A DNA stretch of 64,000 nucleotides from assembly GCF_963678635.1 (NCBI RefSeq), contig NC_087062.1:91237845-91301844 (forward strand), given 5' to 3'. Made by a program: the position numbers and the translations under genes. The DNA is from Symsagittifera roscoffensis (Eukaryota > Xenacoelomorpha > Acoela > Convolutidae). The notes beneath the pieces are model-generated. The model was not told where the DNA came from. It did no database searches and saw only the letters and a list, made by a program, of their open reading frames with translations. This document shows, in pieces, positions 23,852-34,759 of the stretch. Positions within the stretch are counted from its first letter, which is position 1, and every line of letters starts with the position of its first letter.

Positions 23852-26072
23852 TTTTATCTTGGTATTTCAATTATTCAGTGGAAAAATGGACGCTGAAAAA
23901 ATGAAACCAAACTGATCCTTGCAATGTGTGAAGTTGAAGTATTTTTGTTGAGTTGAAGAAACCCATTTGGTGCAAAAATTTCAAGTATTTTAAGTATTTT
24001 TCATTTGTAATAAAAACAGCTGATGAGAGGCTTCTTGGCATCTGTTAACCACTACTTTCTTGACAGCATTTCTTTCAAACGCCACTTGACAAAAATCCAG
24101 AGTGTTCAGCAGCTTCCAGACACTCTTCATTCTATAAACAAGACAAAGTAAAATATTAGCAACAACATTTTTTAGATAAAATAAAAAATGAAAACATTTG
24201 TCAAGAGGCACTTTGCATAATTGCGATACCAAAGTAATGTAAGAAGTAGCAAATGTTTGCCAACATTTTTGAATAACTCTTTGATACCAGAGGTTTCGAT
24301 TTTCCTGCCAATGAGCTATAATTGAGTCCAAACAGTCCAAAAATCTTTCGAAAAGTTTGAAATACTCAGATTGCTTTTTGACGAAACGTCGCCTTATGTT
24401 AGTTTAGAAACCCAACTTTTGTTTTCAAAAGTTATGCCCGACTTTTGCTCTTAATATCGTGGTTGTTTACTGACTATCTTTTTATTGTTGTAGATACAAA
24501 AAAGCAGTTTTTCCAGAACAAAATATCATGACAAATAAAATGTTCCACATATTAAAAAAAATTAATGAAAATAGAAAAAAGGAACCATCTGATAAAATCA
24601 AGCTAGGACAGAAAATGATTTGTGAAGACAAATATGAACTTTCAGGGGTTGAGTCCAGGTTTTAATGGGATGGGGAGAAAGGAGAATAACCAAAAATTTA
24701 AAAAATTGTATTATCTTTTCCGGCCGACCAAATTTGTTTTCCGAGCTCTCCCAAAACAACAAAAATACTCTAAATCTTTGAAAAAAAATTGTTTTCGTAA
24801 AAAATTAATTTGCCCGCAAAAGAGATTTCAGTCAAATTTTAGAGTCGAACAAAAACATATTTCTTAAGCTTATACTAAAGAGGAATCCTTGGGCAGTCAG
24901 GGGGTAGACACCTTAGGAAGGAGGGGTTTTATCACTCAACCTCTAGCTATCCCTTCGCAGTTTGAACCAAAAACTAAGCGAACAATTTAAACATCAAAAT
25001 TAACTCAAAAGCATAATTTAGCTTTCAAATTAATCACTTGGTTTTTGAAATGAAAAAGGCTCCAAAAACATTTTTCAATTATTGAACTAACCTGGCACTT
25101 GGGCTCAATCAAAACATACCCGTACTCAGTAAAAAGAAAAAATAATCGATCATATTACAATTATAATTGAACTTTTATAAAAATTATTAATAATTATATG
25201 CGCCAATTTTAGATGTTTAAATGATTTATAATCCATTATGATGATAACATTTTTTTGTGACTTTACAATAATTATAATCAATTAAAATTGATAATAAATT
25301 TTCGAAAATCTCTTATATAATCTTTTAAAATATACTAAAATAGATTTTAATCCTTTTTTCTTTCAAAAATCTCTAAAAGTGAGATGTCTTGTCCTTCTTT
25401 GGTTCATCTGAACACAAAGTTTTACCATGAAACAAAAATTTCACAGAGATGTTTTCATATTAGTTGAAAGAATCCCGCGGTAGGTGAAATTAACTCTTCT
25501 ATATAAATCATGAAACCAAAACAGTGTGCTGGTGGTCAAAAAACTTACAATGTAAATCATGAAAAAACTATAATCAAAAAGAATTGAAAAAATAAAAACG
25601 TTTTAAATTTGAATTGATTTGAAATCTGTTAAAACAGTTTCCCCATTTTTCACATAAACCACCGTCTACGAAAAGCATAAAATATAAAAAATATAAGCAA
25701 TTCTTGCGCAAGGTTGAAGACAAATTGGGCAAACAAAAAGTTTTATAAATACTTATAATTGATTATAATGGATTTTTTGCAAAACAAGTGAATTAGAAAT
25801 TCGGATAAAAATTGCGCATATTACATTAAACAGCGCCTGAATGTAATAATCGTTAATAATCTATTATAATATATTATAATTGATTATATTTGATTTCAAA
25901 AAGAGAGATTATAATCGATTATTAATTCATAAAAAAATCAATTTTTAATCAGCTTTTGTAAGACTGGCACTAAATCATACTAAAATCGATTATTAACGCT
26001 TGAAACTGGGTGCGGGTATCCAGCAAAACAGTTGAAACTGGGTGCGGGTATTCAGCAAGGCTAGGTAGCATA
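23852..26072. other. AT-rich intergenic DNA
   Basis: No gene is seen. 25140-25360 and 25740-26000 are dense in ATTATAAT and GATTATAAT motifs with many small palindromes. The phrase TTGAAACTGGGTGCGGGTAT occurs twice near 26003 and 26032. Confidence 0.45.
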
Positions 26073-26263
26073 TTTAAGACAACCGCATGGTCATACTCGT
26101 CAGAAAACAGACAAATTATATTAACCAATCAGAATTGAGATATGGAAGAAATTAAAAATTCATAATTATTTGTTTCGTAAATTTGCTTTCTCATCTCGAT
26201 TCTGATTGGTTAACTTAGTATTTGTCTGCTTACTGGCGAGTATGAATACGCGGTTGTCTTAAA
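26073..26263. mobile_element. Short TIR element (MITE), about 190 bp
   Basis: Inverted ends of about 70 bp start TTTAAGACAACCGC and include CAGACAAAT and AACCAATCAGAAT before GAGAT; the right arm is the complement with a few differences. The loop is about 50 bp. Each end carries TTAA, which could be a target duplication or part of the TIR. There is no coding capacity. Confidence 0.72.
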
Positions 26264-26297
26264 ACAGACTGCACTCCAGGTAGCAAGTTCATTATAA

Positions 26298-27605
26298 ATA
26301 GCTGGATCGCTTCTTGTTATATTTCGAACAAAAATCATAATTAATTTCAAAGCAAAGTTTTTGGCAGAAAAAGGTAAATATTGAGTTTTTGAATAACATT
26401 TCATCTGAAAGTGTAATGTATCTAACGTATTTGGAAAAACTATTTTAGTAGCATGTATGAGTGATTGAAAAAAATAATAATATATTATACACATGCACTA
26501 TACTCAAATTATCACCTATTGCAACATATCACCAAACACTGCAGTTGCTCAAATTACGGGGCTGAAATATCTTGCTGGATCAAAAAAATCCTGTTTTGAG
26601 ATAACATCTGGACATTGAACTGTTACTCGTTTGAGGTGCTTGTCCGTTGAAAGATCATAATAAACAGCGCAAACAGAAATTACATCATTTTAATTCGATT
26701 CGAAATTGTTCTTTGATAAACTATCGAATTAGATTTTTTCATTAAAAAACTGGCAAAAACAACAGATTGAAACATGATGATAAAGGTATTCGGGTAGTCA
26801 AAATCAGCTGATAATATATGAAAAGCTATGCCTGAAACAATTTTTTTTTCAGAATGATCCAATAAATTACAATGACAACTCAGCCCTCAGATATTCATTT
26901 GAATGAAGGAACTCCAAAAACCTCGAGATGAAGCCGTTTTCGAGGGATGCCGGACATCAAGTCGACGGGACTTCCAGCCGAATCGTAAATTTAGGGACTT
27001 TAAGTCGACAATTTTATCAGTAAGTCATGAAATATGATTATTTTGGGAACTTGTTTTGAAGAATTTTTCAATTTCATTATCTTTTTTTACCAGTTATTGG
27101 CTTTTCCATAAAATTTGAGTCTCTAATAGATGTTTAGAAAAGTTAAAAACTAAAGCAAAGTTAAAGGCAATTTTTTTGTTTATTATTTATGTATTTCAAA
27201 AACCGGCTGATATTTTTAACGGATGTCAATTCTAAGTGATTCCTTGTCATGAGTATTGCTTATTATGGACTTAACTTGCCCCAGTTTTTGAAAAACAACG
27301 TTTTACAGATGGAAAAATATTGATTTGAGGGGCTTGCTTGTAAAGTTTAATTTCGGCCTGAAGTCCCTTTGGCTTGAAGTCCCGCCGGCTTGTTGTCCTA
27401 GACCGATTTTCGAGCACCACTTATTGCAACCAATTGGGGAGTTTTTATAATAGAGTTTATTTTTAAAAAGCCAGAAAAAAAGCGATAAAAATAAAGAGCG
27501 GAAATTGACTTCAAACTATTCAAATTTTTTGCAAACTTTTCAAAGTTTGTTTTCAACCACGTATATGAACAAAAACAATTTTCCACACTTTGGACGATAA
27601 CTCTG
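26298..27605. repeat. Dispersed repeat R, copy 1, carrying a B element
   Basis: It starts TAGCTGGATCGCT and contains TATCACCAAACACTG, a block beginning GTTGCTCAAATTACGGGGCTG (26544), and the phrase GATGAAGCCGTTTTCGAG (26928-26944). There it is split by a family-B element. After the insertion it resumes with CGAGCACCACTTATTGCA. The copy at 28624-29345 gives the uninterrupted order. Confidence 0.65.
26945..27406. mobile_element. Family-B TIR element, complete copy (462 bp)
   Basis: Bounded by a perfect 8-bp duplication TTTTCGAG (26937-26944 and 27407-27414). The left end contains GGACATCAAGTCGACGGGAC; the right end is its imperfect inverted copy, GTCCCGCCGGCTTGTTGTCC. GGGACTT-AAG motifs repeat in inverted orientation just inside both ends, as transposase-binding sites often do. 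There is no reading frame. The empty site is present in repeat R at about 28987-29000. Confidence 0.82.
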
Positions 27606-27915
27606 CGGTTGCTCAAATTACGGGACTGAAAAAGTACGGGGCTGAAATATCTTGCTGGATCAAAAAAATCTTGTTTTGAGATGTCATCTGAGCATTAAAT
27701 CGTTACTCGTTTTAGGTGCTCGTCTGTTGAAAGATCTTTAAAAAGAGCGCAAACAGAAATTACATCATCGTAAATTGATTCGAAAGTGTTCTTTGATAAA
27801 CTATCGAATTAGATTTTTTTGTACTAAAACTAACATAAACAACAGATTGAAACATGATGATAAAGGTACTCGGGTAATCGAAATTAGCTGATTATATATG
27901 AAAAACTATGCGTCG
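27606..27915. repeat. Repeat R, partial copy
   Basis: It matches 26544-26834 through CTTGCTGGATCAAAAAAATC, GTTGAAAGATC, AAATTACATCAT and TTCTTTGATAAACTATCG, with a 17-bp insertion near its start. Confidence 0.7.
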
Positions 27916-28329
27916 AAAGTTACAATTAAGTTACAATCAGATAAGTCTGAGTGCCGGCTTTTCAAACTTTTTCACAAATTTCACTGACATTTTCTAGGCT
28001 GATCAAACTGAGTTTTCAAGTATTCAAAAAAATTCTGCAAAACAATTAAGTTTTTGAGAAAAACGGTCATTGATGACATCAGACACAACAAAATGACAAA
28101 AATCAAAGACATTTAAAAATAATAAGACCAAAAAAAGACCCCGGTCAATTTCAACACAATGAAAAAACCGACGGTTAATTTGGACTACAACAAAAAATTT
28201 TGAAACCTAGATTTGTTTTGAAAACAATTACCACATTTTTGAAAGCAGTAACTACAAAGCAATATTTACTATTTGAACGAAGTGGGCACTTGGGTTATTG
28301 AAGGCAAATCAAGCTTAAAATTTGCAATA

Positions 28330-28560
28330 AAGCAGAATTCTCAGCAAAAACCAAATTAAACAAGAAAAGCCTGTTACTGTGCAAGTAGCCCAGAATATTC
28401 TGACCTTAGTCTTAAATAGGAACCCCCCAAAAAATTTGAGGTAAGGGTTTTTTCTGCGTGGTGTGATAAAAGATCTAAGCCTTCCAGTAATTGATAACTT
28501 CGTGAAAAACTGAAATCTTGTTGGCCAACAAAAAAATTAATGAGCGCAAAAATGAAAAAA
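28330..28560. repeat. Dispersed repeat D, copy 1
   Basis: It contains AAAGCAGAAT-CT, GTTACTGTGCAAGTAGC-CAG, AATATTCTGACC and GCGTGGTGTGATAAAA. Diverged relatives occur at about 29450-29600, 31380-31520 and 41930-42100. No reading frame is shared among copies. Confidence 0.55.
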
Positions 28561-28623
28561 AAAACATAAAACCTATAAAAAGATTGGGAGATATCTTACA
28601 ACAGGTGGCAAAATCATATTAAA

Positions 28624-29345
28624 TAGCTGGATCGCTAATTGTTACACTTCGAATAAAAGTTTATGATTAATTTCAAAAGCCATAATTTTAGGTAAGAGAA
28701 GTGTAAAACTTGAATAACTGGATAATGTTTCATGTGGCAGAGTAATTTTTTTACAAAAACTATCGTAGCAAAATGTGAGAATGATTGATAATGAAATGAC
28801 TGTATTATGTATTATAGTAATCAAATTTAATACCTGCACTAGAGTCCAAATTACCACCAATTGTAGCATATCACCAAACACTGATTAGAATGAGATGTTT
28901 CAGAATGATCCAATAAGTAACAACAGCAACTAAGCCGAGAGATATTCGTTTGAATGACGGAACTCCAAAAGCGTCGAGATGAAGCCGTTTTTGAGCGACA
29001 TTTATTGCAGCCAATCGGGACATTTTTTTTTGGTTTGCTGCAGTTGAGTTTTCAGAAAAATAGGGCAGAAACAAAGCGATAAAAATAAGGAATGGAAATT
29101 GACTTTAGGCTTTGCACAATCAATGTAGTGCCCCAAGTGCAAAAGTTTTCAACTTTTTCTAACCACGTATATAAAAAAAATACAAGTTCCACATTTTGGA
29201 CTATAGATTCGCAGTTGCTCAAGTTACGGGGCTCAAACAATGGCCTTTGATTGATAAGACAAATTAAAAGATTTGGCTGGATTTCAAAAATCCTGTTTAA
29301 AGGAGCCATCTGAGCAATGAATCATAACTCGTTCGAGATGTTCGT
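28624..29345. repeat. Repeat R, copy 2 (holds the empty B site)
   Basis: TAGCTGGATCGCT (28624), ATCACCAAACACTG (28870), GATGAAGCCGTTTTTGAGCG (28979), CCACGTATATA (29163), GTTGCTCAAGTTACGGGGCT (29213) occur in the same order as copy 1, but without the family-B insertion. Confidence 0.68.
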
Positions 29346-29449
29346 TTGTTTAAATAATTACTACATTTTTGAAAACAAAGACTTTGAAGAAATAATTATT
29401 CGTTGAACTAAGAGGGCTCTTAAGCTAAACTGAAAGGGAACCAAGCTAA

Positions 29450-29600
29450 AAGTTTGAAATAAAGCAGAATGCTGAGCAAAATCTATATTGTAACAAGTAC
29501 AACCGGTTACTATGCAAAAAGCCTAGAAAATTCCGAACTTGGATTTTAAAAAAAGCAAAAAAAAAACTTTCAAACTAGTGTCGTGATAAAAAGATTTAAT
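29450..29600. repeat. Dispersed repeat D, copy 2
   Basis: It contains AAAGCAGAATGCTGAGCAAAA, GGTTACTATGCAAAAAGCC and AATTCCGAAC, then GTGTCGTGATAAAAAG, in the same order as copy 1. Confidence 0.5.
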
Positions 29601-30224
29601 TTTAAAAATATAATTCAAGCATATTCGACATTCATAGTAAAATAGACCAACTTCTTGAACTTTTTTGTCGAAAAAAGTCTGAAAAAAAAGCCGACCCAGT
29701 GGAAAGAGCAAAAACATGGAGAAAAACTGTTTGTATGCACTGCTGGGCGTTAACACAATATCAAAATCAATTGAAATAGATGTTGAACAACCTCCTTTTG
29801 AGCTCAGTTTGCGATACAATTTTTTGATAAAAAGCGATACAACGGGTATACAAAAACAGTATGAAGCTCTAAAGCCAGTAAAGACGACTTCGAACGACGT
29901 TACCAATAGAGAAACAACCACAAAAAGGAGGAAAAAATCAAACGGTCCGTCCTATCGGGATTGATTTGGAGCGTTCAAATTTTGAGGCCAGAATACTATC
30001 AATCTCATAAAACAAAAGCGCAGCAGAGCTTCGCGCCACTTGCGTTGCAACTTAAAAGTACAAAATGGGCAGAGGCCAGTATGATGGAACAAATCTTTAT
30101 TGAAAAAAATTATAGTAACACAACAGAGTTAAATTGCTATAAGGAAAGATTTATTGAGCAGAACATAAGTCAAAAATTTTTTGTTGAAAGACAATCATTC
30201 TGCCAAAAACAAGATTAACACAAA
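29600..30224. other. AT-rich DNA, no gene seen
   Basis: Two short plus-strand frames (29716-29964 and 29961-30218) lie here. Their composition is like the surroundings and neither shows a motif, signal or splice context, so neither is called a gene. Confidence 0.4.
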
Positions 30225-30548
30225 AGATGTTGGGCTATTAAGTTTTGCCCAAAAATTTACATCCTCCTACAGGCTTTTTTGTCCATAAAATGAACCAAAC
30301 CAAAAGGCGTCTAAGGCAAAAACACAATTGTTGAAAACGTTTCAGCCAAATAAGCCTGCAGAGAACAAAAAACTGATTTTACGTAATTTTTTTTTGTCAG
30401 TTTTTTGTTCTCTGCAGGCCTATTTGGCTGAAATGTTTTCAACAATTGTGATTTTGCCTTAGACGTCTTTTGGTTTGGTTCATTTCATGGACAAAAAAGC
30501 CTGTAGGAGGATGTAAATCTTTGGGCAAAACTTAAGAGCCCAACATCT
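30225..30548. repeat. Palindrome P1 (152-bp arms)
   Basis: The left arm 30225-30376 and right arm 30397-30548 are inverted copies with about 95% identity by eye. The 20-bp spacer 30377-30396 reads TTTTACGTAATTTTTTTTTG. The outer ends are AGATGTTGGG and CCCAACATCT. It is non-coding. Confidence 0.88.
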
Positions 30549-30549
30549 T

Positions 30550-31187
30550 CTGGTTAAAATGCCTGAATCATTCGGTCAGTTTATCAAAAAATTCTCACGT
30601 CTCAGGTACGAACTTGACCCGTTTTATTAGTTGTAGTGCCTGAGCTTGAGACGACAAAAGTTATGGGTTTGATACTGGCTAAGAGCAGATTTTTTATAAT
30701 TAATTCTGGGAGATCTTTATACATCAACCGTTTGTTTGTGTGGACTTTTTCCCAGCTTCCTCCCAAATCTTGCTGCTTTTTTAGTTGAAACTAATTTAGC
30801 TGAAGTTGAAACATCTTTTGAATTCTTCCGGTAATTTTTAAATTTGCTACCTCTAATTTTACGTAATTTTTCTTTTTGTCAGAGGTAGCAAATTTAAAAA
30901 ATACCGGAAGAATTCAAAAGATGTTTCAACTTCAGCTAAATTAGTTTCAACTAAAAAAAGTAGCAAGATTTGGGAGGAAGCTGGGAAAAAGTCCACACAA
31001 ACAAACGGTTGATGTATAAAGATCTCCCAGAAATTAATTATAAAAAATCTGCTCTTAGCCAGTATCAAACCCATAACTTTTGTCGACTCAAGCTCAGGCA
31101 CTACAACTAATAAAACGAGTCAAGTTCGTACCTGAAACGTGAGAATTTTTTGATAAACTGACCGAATGATTCAGGCATTTTAACCAG
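30550..31187. repeat. Palindrome P2 (about 305-bp arms)
   Basis: The left arm 30550-30854 and right arm 30881-31187 are inverted copies with very few differences. The spacer 30855-30880 contains TTTTACGTAATTTTTCTTTTTG, almost the P1 spacer in the same orientation, although the arms are unrelated to P1. The outer ends are CTGGTTAAAATGCC and its complement. P2 starts one base after P1 ends. The minus-strand frame across 30859-31101 is a by-product of the arm. Confidence 0.88.
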
Positions 31188-33954
31188 AAAAATATATTTT
31201 CAGATTTATATGCTTGCTCTACCGAAGTAATAAAGAAACCTAAAATCCAAATAAAATTTTATTTCTTTTGTTCAATTTTTCTAATTTTTGTTACGGAGGG
31301 CTTAAAATGGTGATTACAATTTTCAACATTTAATGTTGTAGTTCCATTTTTTTCAAACAAAACCAATAAAAATAAAAAGAAACAAAGATTTCCAGTTGCT
31401 GTGCAGGTAGTACAGTATGCTCCGATCATCCATATTCATACAAAATACAAATAAAAATTCTCGAAATGATTCACTTCTTCAAATTAGTGTCGTGTTTATA
31501 CTTGGAATGATGATAAAACCATACATATATATAAAAATAAAAAATTTGCAAACTAAGCATAGCCGACAACAGTTGACTTCAAAAAAAGAATAACAAACAA
31601 AAAATGAAAAAAAACTCAAAAAAATTTTTGCCAGGGAAGTACAAAATTTAGTTATTAAAACAAGTTAGCGTTTGAAAAAGTCAGAATTTTTAGCCTAAAT
31701 AACAAATTTAACAAATTATCATCACTTTATTTGGTTAAAATTAAATGGAAAACCAACGACTTTAAACCAATTTTTTCGTCATTGGATTTTTTTTGAAATT
31801 TTAAATGTCGTTTGAATTAAGACTGAAAGGGTTCTATTATGTTATGTATAACTCATCCCAGTCCAAGGATTATTTGTGATACGTGATTTTGCACTGAAAT
31901 AACAAACACTTAAACACACCCGAATAGAAAATTCTTCACCATTTTTAATTATTGGATAAAAAAAAGGAATATAAGCCGACATAATCAAAGCCGACCAATT
32001 TTTGCTCCGAAATCTACCAAAAGTTTTCAACGCGAATACAAATAACTTTACAACTCGTAGAGAGCAGTCAAATAACATATACAGGCAATACAAGTCATAA
32101 GTTTGCCTGAAAAACGATGAAAAGGTATATATTAGAAATATAATTTCGTCCATTCTTTGCGGAAAGAAAAGTTTGCTACCCTGTTTGAGCACGGTTGCTT
32201 TTCGAAAGTGTAAAATAATCGGAGGTGTTTGAAGGAAACAAAATGCGAGCTAAATGAACCGACATCACCAAGGCATATAGCCTATAAGCTGGAAATCAAT
32301 CAATTTTTTGCATGTATGCCGACATAGTGTCCACGAGTGCTATATATGAGAAAATACATGGTGGTTTACACAATTAAGAAACTAAACAGACAGAACTCCA
32401 GTCCCAATTTTTTAGAGTCAAAACTCATTAGCAAAAATAATTCTAGACCCTATAATTCTAGACATAACAGTAGTTACTAGCTTCAGTAGTTTAAATACTA
32501 ACATACAAAATTTCGAGGTTTTTTCGTCTGGACCATATCCAAAAATGCAGAATTGGAAGTTTTTTGTTTAAATTTATGTTTTTACTTGCCAGTGCAAGTA
32601 ATTTGTAATCGGTAACTCAATTTTTTTCTTTTAAGTAACTTATCTTACAATTTTGTAAGTCTCTTTTTATTTGGCGTGAAGGTAATGCCGTTGCTTTGGC
32701 ATTCTAAAGTCAAGAGTTCGAGCCACGGGCGTACCTTGTTTTTTTCAGTTCACAAGAAAATTTCATTCGGCCTAATAACCTAAAACTAATCGCTCGAAGC
32801 TTTTTATGACAATTTCTTAGGGTTTTTTCTGTTTTCGAATCAGCGGTCGTCTGCTCACTTAATGTCGTCTTATTGGCCACTTGATAAATGGTGTTTTTAA
32901 TGCTGGTTTTTATTTTACCGACTATTTTTCTGGAAATAAATTTTTGATTTATTCCAAAAAAATCTTTGTTTTTCAAATTTTATTACCTAGTTGGATTGCA
33001 AGTAATGAGAAGCTCCGCTACGCCTCTGTATAAAAAAGTGAAAATATTTGCAGAAAGGAATGAGTTAAATAACTGAATTTTTTTCAGCCAGGATTTTGAA
33101 TCAATATATGCATATCATATAGTTAAAAAAAGCGAAATAAAGTACTTCAAATTCACTATGTTGCTCTTTTGCAGTTTAGCGATTTTAAGCCCCTTTGGTC
33201 TGTCAACTTATTTCGGTTAGTTTTCTTCAAGCCATCTTGAAATAGCATATTGAGGATTTTGTTTGAACAAATTAACAAGTAGAAAATACCCAACAAACGT
33301 GATGGCTTGTGATACTTTAAATTTCAAAAATCTTATCCTGCAAAATAAACATAATCGACCTAATTAGCTATTAGATATACAATTTTTTTATACGGTATCA
33401 TTGTTTATCAGCTGGTACATCGTTGCGGAAAACTAATTCAAGCTTTTAGGACCGAAAAAAATCCCTCTGTACAACAAACTTAATTGATGAAAATGATCAG
33501 TTCGAAAGTATTAGAGGACTAATGAAATCATAGCCAAGAGACAATTAGAAAAGAGTCAATGAACGCAAGTAAACAGAAAAAAAATAGTTTGTTTTTTCGA
33601 AAACCTCAACTTTTGAATTTGAAAAAAATAGATGGCCTTAAATCTCAAATTTCTCAAATTTCTGCTTTTTGATAAAATTAACCCAATATGAGAAAACTGG
33701 ATCAAAATGTAAAATTTCTAATTCGCTGAGAAATCTGAAAGTTTAATTCCACTTTTCGAAACTAGAAACCGATCACGTTTTCCGTGACTTCTACACTTGC
33801 TTTTCGGGTGCAATTTGCTTTCCTTCAACTTCGAACTCAATTCAAACCGCAAAAAAAGCACAAAAAATTATCACGACCCGTTTAAGAGTCTTCACGGCGT
33901 ACACCGATTCTTAACAATTGCTTTTTTGGCTCGTGTCAGACACTTAAAATTAGT
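31188..33954. other. AT-rich intergenic DNA
   Basis: It includes a diverged repeat-D copy at about 31380-31520. A tRNA-like fragment at about 32668-32730 contains GGTAATGCCGTTGC and the B-box-like GAGTTCGAGCC. It is too short for a working tRNA and may be a SINE head. A minus-strand frame at 31842-32192 has no recognisable features. No gene is called. Confidence 0.4.
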
Positions 33955-34160
33955 TCAGGCATCTTTATAAAAAAAACTTACCGGTTCCTCCACCAAAATG
34001 GGCATTGATAGGCAACGAATTCGAAGTTTTGGAGCGATAACGCAGTCCCTACGCTCCCCACCTACTCTCAGTCGATGGCTCGAGCCCCAGCATAATCCGT
34101 GCACACTGCTTGCGTTTGAGGCAACAATTCTCAGCCCAGAAAATAACCAAAAATGCAAGT
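33955..34160 (-). other. GC-richer island with a good minus-strand splice donor
   Basis: In an AT-rich setting, 33985-34150 is close to balanced in composition. On the minus strand it ends GGAGGAACCG followed by gtaagttttt, a strong donor. It may be an exon or 5' UTR exon of a gene lying to the left. A Pol III B-box-like GGCTCGAGCCC on the plus strand at about 34078 makes a SINE an alternative. Confidence 0.25.
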
Positions 34161-34759
34161 AGTTCGCAAGCAGCGGCATTACAATGAATATCCGTAAGGA
34201 ACAGTATGAATATCCGTCATTAACCTCGTGGAGGAATGGTCTCATCTTTATTCCCTATTATCACGACTCTTGTTTATTGCTTAACTCACGGTATATCTAT
34301 CCCACGAATTCTAAAGAGCTGCGAAACATATTCCACAGAATTTCACCTAATTTTGAAAAAAATCTGGTCCAGGTTAACAACCCATCGCTAGTTTCTTACC
34401 TTGATAAAACCCAGGACAAAAATTTGAATTAAATTTGCTGACAGCCATATCGATTGTTAATTTACAAAATTATAAAATTAGTCAACTTTCACCAAAACAC
34501 CATAAACAATATCTTCCGAGTTCATCTTCAAAATACTACTAATCAATGTTTCAATACTAGCATTTTAGAGCGTAGTAGAAAAAAGTGAAATAATCTGCGT
34601 TGGAAAGCGTAATAGACAGACAATTGTGTTACAGGCATCATAAACAGGAATTGAAATTTACAACTAATGGAAATTAGGACAAGCAGAATCAACAAGATAG
34701 AATCCCGAATTAATCTAAAGAACGGAGTCAATCACTAGTCAAATACAGTTTGGAATCCA

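Noticed and set aside
30859-31101. 80-codon minus-strand frame
   Set aside because: It lies within one arm of palindrome P2, with no start context or motif.
31842-32192. 116-codon minus-strand frame
   Set aside because: Its composition matches the AT-rich background, and no motif, signal peptide or splice context supports it.
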